64,000 nucleotides of DNA. Source: Campylorhamphus procurvoides (taxonomy: Eukaryota > Chordata > Aves > Passeriformes > Dendrocolaptidae). Position numbers and translations under genes: made by a program. Positions within the stretch are counted from its first letter, which is position 1, and each line of letters starts with the position of its first letter. Positions 51,011 to 63,444 of the stretch are shown piece by piece. The notes under the pieces were generated by a model. The model ran no database searches. It worked only from the letters and a program-made list of their open reading frames with translations, and had not been told where the DNA came from. The stretch spans positions 124,001 to 188,000 of the forward strand of contig WBMV01006671.1 of NCBI GenBank assembly GCA_013396655.1, written 5' to 3'.

Positions 51011-54000
51011 TCTCTAGTTAATAAAAGCCCTGTCTGTGTATTACCTCCCGCAAAGCCACACCGTGATAGGATTTAGCACTTATGTGAACCCTTTGTTTAC
51101 ACCTGCCCTAATGTTTATCCCAAGGCTAACAGGATTTCCTGAACGCTGAACCCAAACACCAAGGCTGGTGATCAGCGCTAGCACGGAGTAGCTGTTTATA
51201 GGGATACCAGCGGGGAATATTGGGGTTGAGGTGTTCTCTCCTGATGCAGAAGAAATCAGGTGACAGAACCCATCTGTTAGAAGGCTGTGACATGAACAGA
51301 AACAGTCTGAGAATTAACAAAGATAATAAAAACATTGATTACCGTCTTTGATTGCTGTCGGTTGTGAAATCTACACCGGGCACTATGGTCAGAAGTGTCT
51401 AGGCACAGGCGATACACAGAATCCGACTGAAGGGAATTGTGAGCACCTGGAACATGAGAAAGATAATTTCATATTATATTCAGCATTACAAAATATTTCT
51501 AAATGAAAGCAGTACTTTTTTCCACTTGTCCTTTTTGGAGTAGAGTCTTGCTTTCTGTAACCGTGAGGCTGTACAGAGCATGATGTGTATCTAATACAGG
51601 AGCTGTCAAAATCACTGCTGTATTTTTGCCTACAAAGCACAATTGCACTATTAATTATTATTCTGGGAAAACACACATCTTTTGAGTAGTCTGATCTCAA
51701 CTTGGCTGTTGCTGCTCTGTTATCAGTCCTGATGCTCATTCTTCAGATCTGATCAAAAGCAGCTGGCAGAGATCCCGTGTTGTGATTAATTCCTCACTCG
51801 CTAGCACCTCTCCACAACACTTCATGGTGGGGGCGGTTTGCTTTTGGAAATTGCACAGTGAACCAGTCTTCTGCCTGGATGGCAGGCAGGTTACTATTTG
51901 TGCTACTATTGCTTATATTTACTAGGCTGTTTTTCTTTTCTGTGATTGGATGCATCTTCCTGTGTCTGTTGACTAACACTAGGATACAGGAACAGGTAAA
52001 ACATCTAACCATGAATAGCCTAACCCTAAATCTTTGCACAATTACAGATTTATTCTCTGTATATATTCTGTAGCAGCATACAGCAGTATCTTTTTGACCT
52101 GGTATTTGCAAGCTTTGGTCAGAAGACTTTAGCTGCGGAAAGCCTCATTGATTTTTAACCATGACAACTTTTTGATGACAACTGTGAGATTTTCTGTTTC
52201 TGCTTAGTTGCTTGTAATTGTACTTCATACCCGCTGGGGCAACTTTGTGTCTGCAATTTCTGCCGCGATTCTATGCCAGATAATGAAATGTAGGGGACTT
52301 CACTCCGTTGAAACCAATGGAGTTATTACAGCTGTCATTGAGAGCTGTCCTGCTAATTGTTTGCTGCTCTTGCCTGAAATGTGTAAGGCTCATTGATTCA
52401 TTTTAAGTGCTCTTGAGTGCCCTGGGTTCAGGCATTTAATAGCTTTACAGAAATAAAATTTTGGGGAGGAATCTGGAGGGAGGAAAAAAAAGTTGATTTC
52501 CTTTTGTATGAACAGTTCATTCAACTATGTGGGGGATGTATTGGTGCCACTTATGGTATCTGCTGGGATGTTTCTGTGACATTCCTCTATTACTCTTCCT
52601 GTAGTTCTCTGGCAATAGAAATGAAGTGCCAGCCAAAAAGAGGGCTATTGTGTTACTACTGTGAGGTTGCATAACTTTGGTAAGAGCTAATCTAGACATA
52701 GAGGTAAAAATACTCTATGGTTACTGATTTAGGTAACTACCGGTGAGAATGTGCAGACAGATTGTACTATAAAATCTCAAGAGACACAGGACTCTGCCAC
52801 CCCACTCACTGCAGAGGCTTGAGGAAGACACTGTTTTAATAAAATCCCCATATTATTTCTTTTTTTTTTCAAATCACCTTTTCTGGAAAAAAAAAATTAT
52901 AGTTTTCCCTTAAAATTACTCAGTTTGTCATTTTAGCTAGAGTTGTGGTATTCCCTTGTGAAACTTGTATGTTGTAATGCAGTGTTTTCCCTTGCTTTAA
53001 AACTGTTCAGTGCTGAGCAACAGTGTTAAAAAGGGGACTTTTTGGCTGGTATCATTACAGGGAGTTGATTATTATTGCCAGTTTTCACCCTGTCAGGCAG
53101 AAATACATAGTAAACAAGTTGGAAACAAACTGCCATATTGATAGCAGTGGGGAGGAAAGGATTCCTCCATGGGACACTTCGACCCTGCTTGCAACTTTTG
53201 GTCTGGGCAGGATCTAGTGTTCAGTGTTACTGACATTTGGCAGGAAGTGATTTCACACCAGGAGTACCTGTCAGCAGTCCTAGAAATTTCTTGGTCAGTA
53301 CTATAGCTGTCTAGGACCTTTCTAAGAGGACCACTGTTTATCTCCAACAGCTTTCCCAAAAGTAATTTCAAAGATGCCAGTAACTTGGGAAAACTCCTCT
53401 TGAGTTGAACATCTCAGCATTTCAGAATATATTTTTATCTGAATTCTCAATATATTTTGCCACAGCTTAATTCCTGCTTTCCAAAAGAAACTACTTCTTA
53501 GTGGAGGGGGAAATACTCAAATTCATTAACCCCCCCTCCCAAACACTTCCAAATAGGAAGAGGAAACAAATGACGGGCTGACAATATGACTGCTTACCCA
53601 TGCAGCACAATCTCCATGGAAACAGACTGTCCTAGAATAGCTCAATCACATGAGGGTTACATGACATGAATAAAGTAACCAGAAAACTGGAAAATACCTT
53701 AGAACTGGCGATACTTGCACTTAATTCATTACCCCCCATGTTTTTGGAGAGTAGCTAATAAACAAAGCTAGTATTGAAAGCAATTGAGTCCATGCTTATC
53801 AAAATTTGTAAATGATGGGATAGTGGAAAATTAACATGACCCTCACTTAAGGGCTGTTTATTGTTTTCAGTTTGGGTGACATTTGGAATGAATTTTGAAT
53901 CATTTTCCATGTGACCTCCTGCTCCTTGAAATGGTACCACTGGTTTGCAGCATTGCCTTAGTAGATCCCAGGGGATTGCCTCCCCTCGTGTCAGCAGGTA

Positions 54001-56260
54001 CTGACCATTTCACACTTTCTAGGACCTTTCAGATACTTTAGAGTAAATTCACTAGTTGAAGTAGGAATTGCCTGTGCATGGAAGGAATTGCAGAATGTTT
54101 CCTTCTAGTTAATGATGTACTCACAGGGCAAGGAGATTTATTGAGTGCAACCATATTCAATACAAAAATGAATATATTTCACTGATGATTAGTTTTCTGT
54201 CTGTAAAGTCAGTGTTTTTAACATGAGTGTTGCGACAGAGTCATTGAGAAACCTGTTTTACAGATCAGGTATAAACAAGTATATATTCTACCAATTCACC
54301 ATAAAGTAAATTAAAGGTATGTAGAAAAACCAAATCATTTGTCATTAGCTGCAGGTCATTGCACAGTTAGAACATTGCAACCCTTCCAAGAGGCAAAGAT
54401 ATGGTCATTTCTATGGGCAGGCAGAGATTGTCGATTACCCTTTTCCTGTTTGTCCAAGCCCAGATTGCATTATTTGTCACAGTTTCCACTGCTGAGGTGA
54501 AGGTTTGTAATAGGATGTATTGTCTGTTGTGTGAGTGAAGGCCATAGAGTCATTATGCATTTATATTAGTCTATCTGCTGTCTTGGTGCCTCTAATAGGA
54601 AACATTACCATCTCCATCTCTGTCTGCTGATAGGCGCTGAAAATGGCCATTGGTCATTATGCAGTGAAACATTAGTTTGAAGATTGAGATCCTCAAGGTT
54701 TAACTTTGATCATTATAGGACTGTAATGCACAGGAAGAAAATCCATAGTTCTCAGCTGTAAGAGACTGTGTACACTTTCAGTCAGTCTATATAAATAGAC
54801 TGCTGCTAATGGCCACTTGTGCTTGACACAACATTGCACTGATTCTTTAAACCATTTTCAACTCTCATTAAAGTTTTTGAAGTTTTCATTAAACGTAGTT
54901 TTGGTCTATGAAATATCTTTGGACAGGTAACCATTTAGGGCTGTTGTCTGACTTACAAAAGAGCTACAAAACAGTTTTCCTGCTTTTTGCTTTGTATCCT
55001 AAACATGTCACATGAGCTGTGACTCACACTGACTAACATCACTGCCTGTTTATATGGTGTTTTTCTTCGGATGGTCATACCATACAAGCAGGAGTCTTGC
55101 TCTGAGCACTTTCACCCTGGCATGGTGCTCACATCAATGAGCAAAATCCTGCTGGAACCTGCAGCACTAACTGCAAGTGAAGGTTACCAGTGTCAGGTTT
55201 CAGATCTGGTTCACACAGTATTTACTCCAGACTGCCCTTACAGGGCAGCTCTTGCCCAGGCACACTGGGCACTTAAAGGTTATATTTTTAACAATCTCCT
55301 TTGCCCTTCTTTGCTTAATATGAACAAATGTCATACGTATTTTTAAAGCACTTAACCCATATTCTTCCTAAAACTAAGTTGGGATTTGTCCAGGCTTTTG
55401 GTCCTGGTGGTCAAGTGGGATGTGCTGCGTTCCTGGAGAATGTACTGTTGTTTACTCTCTGGATCCAGGAAAGTGATGCTCTGTTTTTTGTTATTTGTTT
55501 GCTTTGTATGGCTTTGGACTTGCTAAAAAGCACAATGAGTCATTCATTTTTGATTAGTTGATTGATGACACTGTGTGTGTGCACCATTGTCACAGAATAT
55601 GGGATTTTTCTAGCCAACCATTCCCATTTGCAAATACAATCTAATACCTGAGCTTTGGAAGAGGATGAAAGAAGTGAATATTATAACTGCTTATTGACCG
55701 AGCATGAAAACAAGATTTTCCCTTTTTTAAAAAGAGCATAATGTTTATTTTCCTTGGGCTGATTTATCCTTTAAGTAATAATGATTTTAAAAGTGGTTTT
55801 TACTCTACATTTGTTCCAGTAAAAGGAACAAGTCTGTGGAACAGTCTAATTTTGGTAGAGTTTGCACTTGCATCAGGCCTAGTGCAACTTACACACTTTA
55901 AGCACCTGAATTTGAATGGGGTATTAAGTTTGAGCAGGTAGTAATTATCTAAGTACTGTATATAATGTGTTATTTTGCAGGATACGTAAGTTCTTCTGGC
56001 TGTGCTTTGGGTGTTTGCAGGGGCAGAGTTTGGCAATGTTTTCAATCTGTACAAACAGAGTAATGAGTCAGTTTGCATTCTGAGTACAACAGGCAAAAGC
56101 AGCTTCTGGGAGGGCAGCGAAGGGGGCTGGGGGTAGGCTGTGCCAGCCGCAAAGCCAGTGCGAGAACAGTAAACACGGGCTACTGAAACGGGCTGTGCTT
56201 CCAGTTGCAGTGAAATCCTCCAAAGTGAGCTCTAGCTAAACAACTATTTTGTTGTCTCAG
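51011..56260 (+). other. GPRC5B: Probable GPRC5B intron 1 / 5' region
   Basis: This stretch lies between the CpG island and the exon carrying the start codon. No coding potential is seen. It contains a T10/A10 inverted pair at 52860-52896 and a repeat-free, CpG-poor stretch near 54340-54730 with two identical TCATTATGCA decamers. The exact splice acceptor before the start codon is unclear: AG at 56019-56020, 56203-56204, 56209-56210 and 56259-56260 are all possible. Confidence 0.5.
54340..54730 (+). promoter_or_regulatory. Candidate intronic regulatory segment
   Basis: A repeat-free and almost CpG-free stretch with two identical TCATTATGCA decamers (54550-54559 and 54654-54663) resembling POU/octamer-type sites. 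It lies in the probable first intron of GPRC5B. Regulatory function is inferred from motif pairing and texture. Confidence 0.28.
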
Positions 56261-56268
56261 ACAGAAAA

Positions 56269-57274
56269 ATGAGAACCTACCCAGCCATCGGTTTCTTCCT
56301 CCTCTTCGTGATCAGCTATGGCTCTTCGGAAAACTCCAGCACGCCCAGGGGGTGCGGACTGGATCTCTTCCCTCAGTACGTCTACCTGTGTGACCTGGAT
56401 GCCATCTGGGGGATCGTGGTGGAGGCTGTTGCGGGGGCAGGTGTGCTGACCACATTGCTGCTGATGCTGATTTTGCTGGTGAGGCTGCCCTTCATCAAGG
56501 ACAAAGAGAAGAAGAGCCCCCTGGGAATGCACTTCCTCTTTCTCTTTGGGACTCTGGGACTGTTTGGTCTGACGTTTGCTTTCATCATACAAGAAGATGA
56601 AATGGTGTGCTCTACCCGAAGATTTCTATGGGGAGTTATCTTTGCTTTGTGCTTCTCGTGCTTGCTAGCTCAAGCCTGGAGACTTCGCAGACTAGTTCGC
56701 CATGGGAAGAGTCCATCTGGCTGGCATCTGGCTGGGGTGGCGATCTGCCTGATGCTCGTTCAGGTCATTATCGCAACCGAGTGGTTGATACTGACGATTG
56801 TCAGAGATAACAAGTTGGCCTGCAGCTACAAACCAATGGATTTTGCTATGGCTTCGATTTACGTTATGTTCCTGATGGTATTTACCATGGGATTCTCGTT
56901 TTTCACTCTCTGTGGAAAGTTTAAGAAATGGAAGAAAAACGGAGTATGCCTCATTATAACTCTTTTTTTTTCCATTCTGATTTGGGTGGCCTGGATGACT
57001 ATGTACCTCTTCGGTAATGCTGAGCTGCAGAGAAGAGACAAATGGAGTGATCCCACTCTGGCTATTGCACTGGTGTCCAGTGGTTGGGTGTTTGTAATTT
57101 TTCATGCCATCCCAGAGGTCCACTGTACCATCCTTCCATCACAGCAGGAAAACACTCCCAATTATTTTGATACTTCACAGCCAAGAATGCGTGAAACTGC
57201 TTTTGAGGAAGATATACAGCTTCCTCGGAGCTACATGGAAAATAAAGCCTTTTCAATGGATGAACATAATGCAG
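56269..57274 (+). CDS. GPRC5B: GPRC5B main coding exon (residues 1-335), class C group 5 orphan receptor
   Basis: This exon carries the start, all seven membrane segments and the beginning of the tail. Visible: a signal peptide about 1-20, an N-glycosylation sequon at N22, conserved CGLDL and CDLDAIWG before TM1 (about 44-72), TM2 86-107, TM3 118-137, TM4 151-177, TM5 191-215, TM6 225-249, TM7 261-282. C114 and C185 are the likely TM3-ECL2 disulfide. The tail has NTPNYFDTSQPRMRETAFEED. Like the family, it lacks the Venus-flytrap ectodomain of other class C receptors. Known biology: retinoic-acid-inducible, brain-rich, associated with lipid rafts and Fyn signalling. The ATG at 56269 has A at -3, and the frame upstream has a stop at 56233 with no other ATG between. 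The exon ends with G at 57274 before GTAGGA, a phase 1 donor matching the next segment. Confidence 0.96.
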
Positions 57275-58546
57275 GTAGGAATTTGCTATAGAGGACTATA
57301 TTTTTATGTAGTAATCAAGAAAGCTATCTGTATGAGACATTTTTCAGGTGTTCAAAACAAGGGTCATTAGAAATGCCATATTTTGCACACTACATATTGT
57401 TCACTTCTATAATTTTCATTAAGATACCACCTAGTGAGAGGGGAAAATGCAGAAAATGCATGTGTTGGGTTAAAATTATTCTTCTGCATGTTTTTTTCTT
57501 TGAAAAATGGAACAATTTCAAATGCAAAGCTAACGTCAAAATAAAAAAAATCACTGTGGAAAAATTTATTTTAAATAGTTTAAATGACATTTTTTGTCAT
57601 TAGCAGTTAACATTTAATATAAATATTTTCCCAAAACCCAAGAAAAAAATAAAGTGGTCTATGTTACAAAATGCTCAGCCTCTTGAGCAACAAAATAATT
57701 ATGATTAATTATATTTCCATTAAAATTAATTTAGTGCCACTTTGTGTCACCATGGGGGAAAAATGCCAAGTGGCTTATAGACAAGTTCAAAGACAGCCGT
57801 TGTTCTGAAGGCTTTAACGTCTGAGGTTTCACAGAGGTTTTGAGGTAATTTGCTTTCCCTGTCACAGAACGATGTGTGATGGCACACCATTAAAATTTCC
57901 AGCAAAAATGTTTTTGAGTGATTACTGAAAGGACCACCAGTACCTGAGTGCTTAAGAGATCCAACCCACTGCTGAATGTCAGAAACACACAGGTTATTCT
58001 GTGACCTGCAGTGGGGAGGTAGAGCCCCATGGTGTCGTACAGGGGTCGTGCTCTGGTGCTGTCCCACATTTGGGGAAAGGATTTTGTTACTCGCCATACT
58101 GATTTTTATTCACTCTAATTGAGAAGAATACTGGCCTGGTATCCCAGCCAGTCCTTGTCACATTGCTTTGGCAGCTCCCAAAAGAAGGCTTAGGGCACTC
58201 TGTCCAGGCACTTCACCTTCCTATTTGTCTTTATGTGTCTTTGATTTCCCCGGGGTTTGATGTTTCCTCTGGGTACAGACCAGACACAGAAGAAAATAGC
58301 ACTCTTGTTTGGCACAATGTCAGTAAGAAAGGCATTTTTCCTTTCAGTTTTTTAGCAGGAACTTTAAAGGTCTCCTCCTGGTATGGAAGGTTTGAACAGA
58401 AAGTAGTTAAGTTCTGTAAGCAGATACCACAAGGGCAGGGGTAAAACAAAAATCTGGATAAAAGAATGGTTGCTATTACTAATGATTCAGAGCAACAGAG
58501 GCAGCTGCATTATGGGCTGTTAAAAGCACTCGTTTTTGTGGGAAGG

Positions 58547-58574
58547 TTTTTTTTTGTTTGTTTGGGTTTTTTTT
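58547..58574 (+). repeat. T/G low-complexity tract
   Basis: T-runs of nine and eight bases are separated by G, GTTTG and GGG interruptions. It is simple sequence in a GPRC5B intron. Confidence 0.8.
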
Positions 58575-60392
58575 CACTGTCCTCCATCCCCCATTAAAGT
58601 AATTTCATAGTAAGGTAACTGCAGTGGTTTCAGTGGAAGTACTCCTGACTAAGGCAGATCTAAGAACAAAGTTGGATCTTTCAGTCTCTATAATTCCAAT
58701 TCATGCGGGCATTTAAAAAAAGAATTGGAAACTCCTTTTTGATCTAATCATTCAGTAATTAAGTTTTTCAATGAAATGGATAGATGTCTGATAGTTATAA
58801 AATCATTATAGTGTCTATTATAGTGCAATTTATGTTCTGTTTTAATCTATCTGAATCTTACTCAGTACAATACAGAATTGATTTTCTTGTCTGATGCCCT
58901 TATTAATATTTATCTTAATAAATGCATGTCATTTCTAGTCCCATGGCATGTGAGAATTTTTAATAAATCAAAACAGATTCATTATTCCCTTGCAGCAGTT
59001 CTTTAAGCATAGACTTGGGACTACAGGGCTTGGAGAAAAAAACTTACTAGTATGGTAGAGACTTAAAATAAATACAGGCAATAATAATCAAGTCACGTAT
59101 TATGGCTGCTGAAATGTCAGTTTAAGTCAGATCACTGACATCAGCTGATGGCTGTCAGTGGAAAAGCACCTGGAGTCCATTAGCAATTGGCTCTCTGCAG
59201 GTACGTAGAGAATGTTCTCTTCTTTCATCCATTTAATTAGCCTCAATTTCAGAATTCATCATTAAGAGTTTAGAAATTAATGGAAGGGTACTTTCTTCAA
59301 TTTTACTCAGGAAAGATGTTTATGAATGGAAGATTTACTTGTTGTAGAATTTTAGAAGACAAGATAACCTGAAAACACCTCTTAGTTCCCTGACTGTAAT
59401 ACTTGTTTCAGGAGTCAGCTTTAAATAGAAAACATGCCTGGACAAACATATTTTCCATCAATTCTCGTTATTTCCGTTAATACTTTTAAAAGACAATTTC
59501 CTAATTTTGCTCTTTTAAGATTTTAAGTGGCATTTTAAGAATCTGAACAATCTTTAAACTATAGGTTCAAATGCACACATGTCCTCCTACTTTCCTTCTT
59601 TCTTAGCAAAAATGTAGCTTCAAGTTACACACCACAACAAGAGCTGTTCTGTTCCAGGAATAACATTAGGCATTAATAAAGCAAAACTATTTTAAAGTTA
59701 GTCTTTTAAATATGATTTAAACAGCATACTAATCTGGGATTTTAATATTCATGTGATAGATAGGTTGAAATGTCTATTTAGAAGAGTTATTTTCATAGCT
59801 GTGTCTTTTAAAAATGCTAGTAAAGTATTTAAGAACCCTGGAGAAAGGCCAGCTGACCGAGTTCTCAGCGCTCTCTGGAAGTGCAGCACACAATAGTAGG
59901 GCAACTTCTGTAGGCAAAGAGGATTTGCCTTATACATGAAAAATCTGGATGTGAAATGTAGAATGCTACAGCTGTCAGGAAACCCAAGCCCAGGCAGCTC
60001 CAGTAATCACTGAATTTCATTTAATAACTTCTAGTACTACAAGTCACCATTGCAGCCAATGCTTAAAAGCAAAGTGAACTAAATTTAAAATGTGTTAAAA
60101 GGAGACTTTGCCACATTTGCTCAGATCTTGGCGCTGCTTGTTTTTTACCTATACATACTCTATGAAAGTGAATATATTTAATAGTAATAGAAAAAGTACA
60201 AGGAAAAATGGTAAAACTGGTATGAGGGAAAAAAAAATCCAAAATGAGTATTTTGTCCACCAGCTTTATCACAGATTCTCGTGTTAAAAAAATTGTAGGC
60301 TGTTTGCAATAATAGGGAAGGGAATTTTATCAATATGAAATTGAATTTAGTGGCTCTCTTAAGATAGCTTTGAAATGAACCTGGACATTTTG

Positions 60393-60413
60393 TGTAAATA
60401 CTTTTTGTAAATA
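60393..60413 (+). promoter_or_regulatory. Twin TGTAAATA sites, 13 bp apart
   Basis: Two identical TGTAAATA octamers at 60393-60400 and 60406-60413 match the forkhead recognition core (GTAAATA). In RNA the same octamer would match a Pumilio site, but this is intronic. Significance is uncertain. Confidence 0.25.
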
Positions 60414-61867
60414 TTTTGATGATAGTGTGCATTATAAAGATTTTTTTCTTTATGTATACTATCAAATACCAGTGCAATCATTTGTGTTTAACAGACAGGA
60501 TGTAATCAAATGACAGCACCAAAAAAATTGCTACTGACCTTGAGATGGTTAAATATAAAATTAAAAAAAAACTTAATTCCACTTTAGGCATCATTTGTTC
60601 TCTCAGTGTTCTGCAAAAATACGCAATTTTAAAATATAGAGCAAATGAGGGTCTGTGTGTCTCTGAAGCCAACAACTCAGCATTTGCAGGGTGGAAATTC
60701 TAAATTTCCATGCTAAATCAATACTGTTCTTCCTTTGAAGCACAGCTCCCAAAGAGAGGAGTAGCAGTGGATAGAGGACAGCATATGGCAGTAGGATCCA
60801 TTTAAATCTTGTTCTACACAGAGCAACTGTATTAAATCCTGGCTTTATTAAAGTCTGTGTTGTAATTCTTGTAAACTTCAGCTCATTCGCGATTTCAGCC
60901 AGAGAGTGCAGAATTGTAATCTGAATTAAATCTAAGAGAAATTCTTGCCCCAGGTGCCTGAACTGGGCATGTTTCTATTTACCAGCTGACAGATGAGTAT
61001 TGCCTGTTGTAACCATGCACATGGTGTGGATAAATGAGCTGTGTTCCCTGGCCACATCTGAATTCAGAGGAGCCATTATTTACCCCCGAAATTAAAGAGG
61101 GAGTTTGTATGTGCCAACCCCCAGACTGATTTAGAGAGAAAGCAGCCTATCCCTCACCATGTAGATCTCTCATTCAGAATGTACATCTTGAAGGCAAAGT
61201 TGTGCTAAAATTAATGGGGAGACTGAGGTACTCCTGGTACAAACATTCAGAAGGACAATCAGTATCTTCCCTTTTACGTCAGTCATTTGCCATGCTTAAA
61301 CTATTCAAAAGCAATATTTACTCCATCTTTCTAGTTTCTCAGAGTAAATATAATCTGAAACATCTGGAAAATCCTTATATGCTAGTCATGCTGAAGTAAT
61401 GCTCAGGGGGCTGTGAGCATGCTTACTGGCTCAAGCAAGGCTTTGGATCCCTGTCCACTGAATTTGATAGAAAGCAAATTGTAATACATTTGACTTAACC
61501 CCACGGTATCCAGACCAACGCAGTAAGCACTTTGCAAAATGCATTGTGGAAGACACATCAGAGCTTCAGTGACTGGAGACCTTGAGCTCCCACTGAAATG
61601 AGACTAAGTAAGCTTCAAATATTTGGTTCCATTAATTTTTTCCCATTCCACAGCAAACACTTAATTTTATGTAAATCTGATTCTTCTGAGATCCATTCCC
61701 AACTACACAATACAAACAGCTGTTCAAAAGCAGTGTGAAAACTGGCATGGCAACAGGAAAGTTAAAATCAATGGCAAAGTTCCCGGTAACTACACTGGAA
61801 GGAAGATACTTTGTGATTTCACAGCTCTCTGTGTGTTCTAAGAGTGATCTCTCTGTTCTAAACACAG

Positions 61868-61980
61868 CGCTCAGAACGGCGGGATTTCGAAACGGCAGTT
61901 TGGGAAGCCGACCTAGTGCTCCTTTTAGAAGCAATGTTTATCAGCCAACTGAGATGGCAGTTGTGCTAAATGGTGGGACT
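61868..61980 (+). CDS. GPRC5B: GPRC5B second coding segment (residues 336-373), cytoplasmic tail
   Basis: The acceptor is AACACAG at 61861-61867 and the donor is GTAAGT at 61981. The 113-base exon joins the G at 57274 to make GCG and continues ALRTAGF, then NGSLGSRPSAPF, SNVYQPTEM and AVVLNGGT. Y360 in VYQPTE corresponds to the tyrosine reported in mouse GPRC5B as a Fyn SH2-binding site (recalled). The mammalian tail has a tandem SGSLGKRP repeat; only one copy is present here. The exon ends on a codon boundary, so the following intron is phase 0. Confidence 0.93.
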
Positions 61981-63399
61981 GTAAGTATCAAAATGTGATG
62001 ATTTAAGAAATCTTTGATATGCACTGATATATACAGCCACTGCTAATTGAAAAACCTGCTTTTAGCTTATTCACAGCAGGGGAAATGCTATAAATGAAAA
62101 TTCGGGCAGCAAGTGTGCATGTAATGCTTCCCTTCCCTCTAGAAAATATGTAATTAACAAGTATTTTGCATTTCTTTACTTGGCCATTCATATTTTGCAG
62201 TGCAGCTTGATTGAACCAAGTTTTTTTTGTGAGATTACATATTTAAATAGCCCTTTCAACTTTAATTTGTGTTAAGATATTTAACATAACTATTAAGTGA
62301 CACCATTTCTAACCTGATATTTTTCAAGATGATGTGAGTCATAGAAATGTTTACAGGCCAGCGCATTACTTTAAATAAGAAGAATTGTTGCAGATAATGG
62401 TGGTCTTTCACGTCTTCCATTTTCTTGTAAAATGTATGTAATTCTTTGTAACTTACAGATTTGTACATCTCTTGAAAAGGGATTCATAAAACAGGGATAT
62501 AGAATATTTTAATGTTAATAGCGCTGATTTTTCTTCCTTGGACAACAGTTTGGCATGCAATTCTTTGATAGACCTGTTTTTCTGCAGCTTGGTTGTTGTA
62601 AGAATGGTTTAGTGATTTGATGCCAAACGGACTTTCTCAATGTTTTTCACATCATGATTAATTTGTGCTTAAGACATTTCATATAGCAGGCATACTGTTA
62701 AGAAAGAAGAATTTTCATTCCTACATTTTTCATGCATATCTACACGCTTCTTAAAAATCTACTCATGAGACAGCTTGTACTCATGTGAGTTGGGTTTTCT
62801 TTCTTTTGAATCATGAACTGTTTCCATAACTCAACCTCTACATTTAAAATCAAATAACGTGAACTGATTGCAGGTCTGGTTTTGTTTTTAAATAAGTAAA
62901 GTTTGGGTTGATTATAGTGAACAGCAGGGACTAGATAAAAGAATTCTCCTGTGTGGGTAAGACAATGTGAAACATGTCAACTTGAGTAAAATGAAAAGGC
63001 TTGGCTTTGCTGCAAGTAATGGATTGCATCCTTCTGATGTTTGGATTCATCTCTGCCTGTTTTCTGATACCAGAATGTGCAGCTCAGGGAAAAGGCAGGT
63101 TAAGGATGAGGAGCTTGAGAATTTGGCTTTGGGTTTTTTTCTGTTTGTTTTTCTTTGTTTTGAGGTGGACACAAAGCTCAATGGAGAACATCAGATAGCA
63201 AACTGAGAGATGAATGTGTATTTATAGTCATGGTTTTTACGGAGAGGTGAATGAACTGTATGGGTGGAAGATGAGTCTCTTTTTATCACTTTGCTCTGGA
63301 ACTACCATCTGGAAAGCTGTCATGTACATGTAGCATGATAACACTGATTTTTGAACAGTCTAGATCTCTCAGTTATGGGTTTGTTATCCTTATTTCCAG
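61981..63399 (+). other. GPRC5B: GPRC5B last intron
   Basis: The intron runs from GTAAGT to TATTTCCAG, about 1.4 kb. It is AT-rich with no coding potential. A T-rich low-complexity stretch lies at 63134-63162. Confidence 0.9.
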
Positions 63400-63444
63400 A
63401 TACCAACTGCTCCGCCAAGTTACACTGGACGACATCTCTGGTGA
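63400..63444 (+). CDS. GPRC5B: GPRC5B last coding segment (residues 374-387 and stop)
   Basis: The acceptor TATTTCCAG at 63391-63399 is followed by 14 codons reading IPTAPPSYTGRHLW and then TGA at 63442-63444. This matches the conserved GPRC5B C-terminus; human has H where this has Y381 (recalled). The microexon-sized coding part is too short to be found by open-frame length, but homology and phase are clear. Confidence 0.93.
   Translation: MPTAPPSYTGRHLW

Larger units (their letters stand above)
57275..61867 (+). other. GPRC5B: GPRC5B intron between the first and second coding segments
   Basis: The intron starts GTAGGA and ends AACACAG. It is AT-rich with no coding potential. A T/G low-complexity stretch lies at 58547-58574 and two TGTAAATA forkhead-type sites at 60393 and 60406. 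If the intron is retained, the frame adds five residues (GRNLL) and stops at 57291. Confidence 0.9.

Noticed and set aside
52860..52896. T10/A10 inverted pair separated by 17 bases
   Set aside because: Homopolymer runs are common in introns; no flanking retroposon or target-site duplication recognised.
55590..55632. CR1-like TCACAGAATATGGGATTT
   Set aside because: The expected following GGAAGGGACC block is missing.
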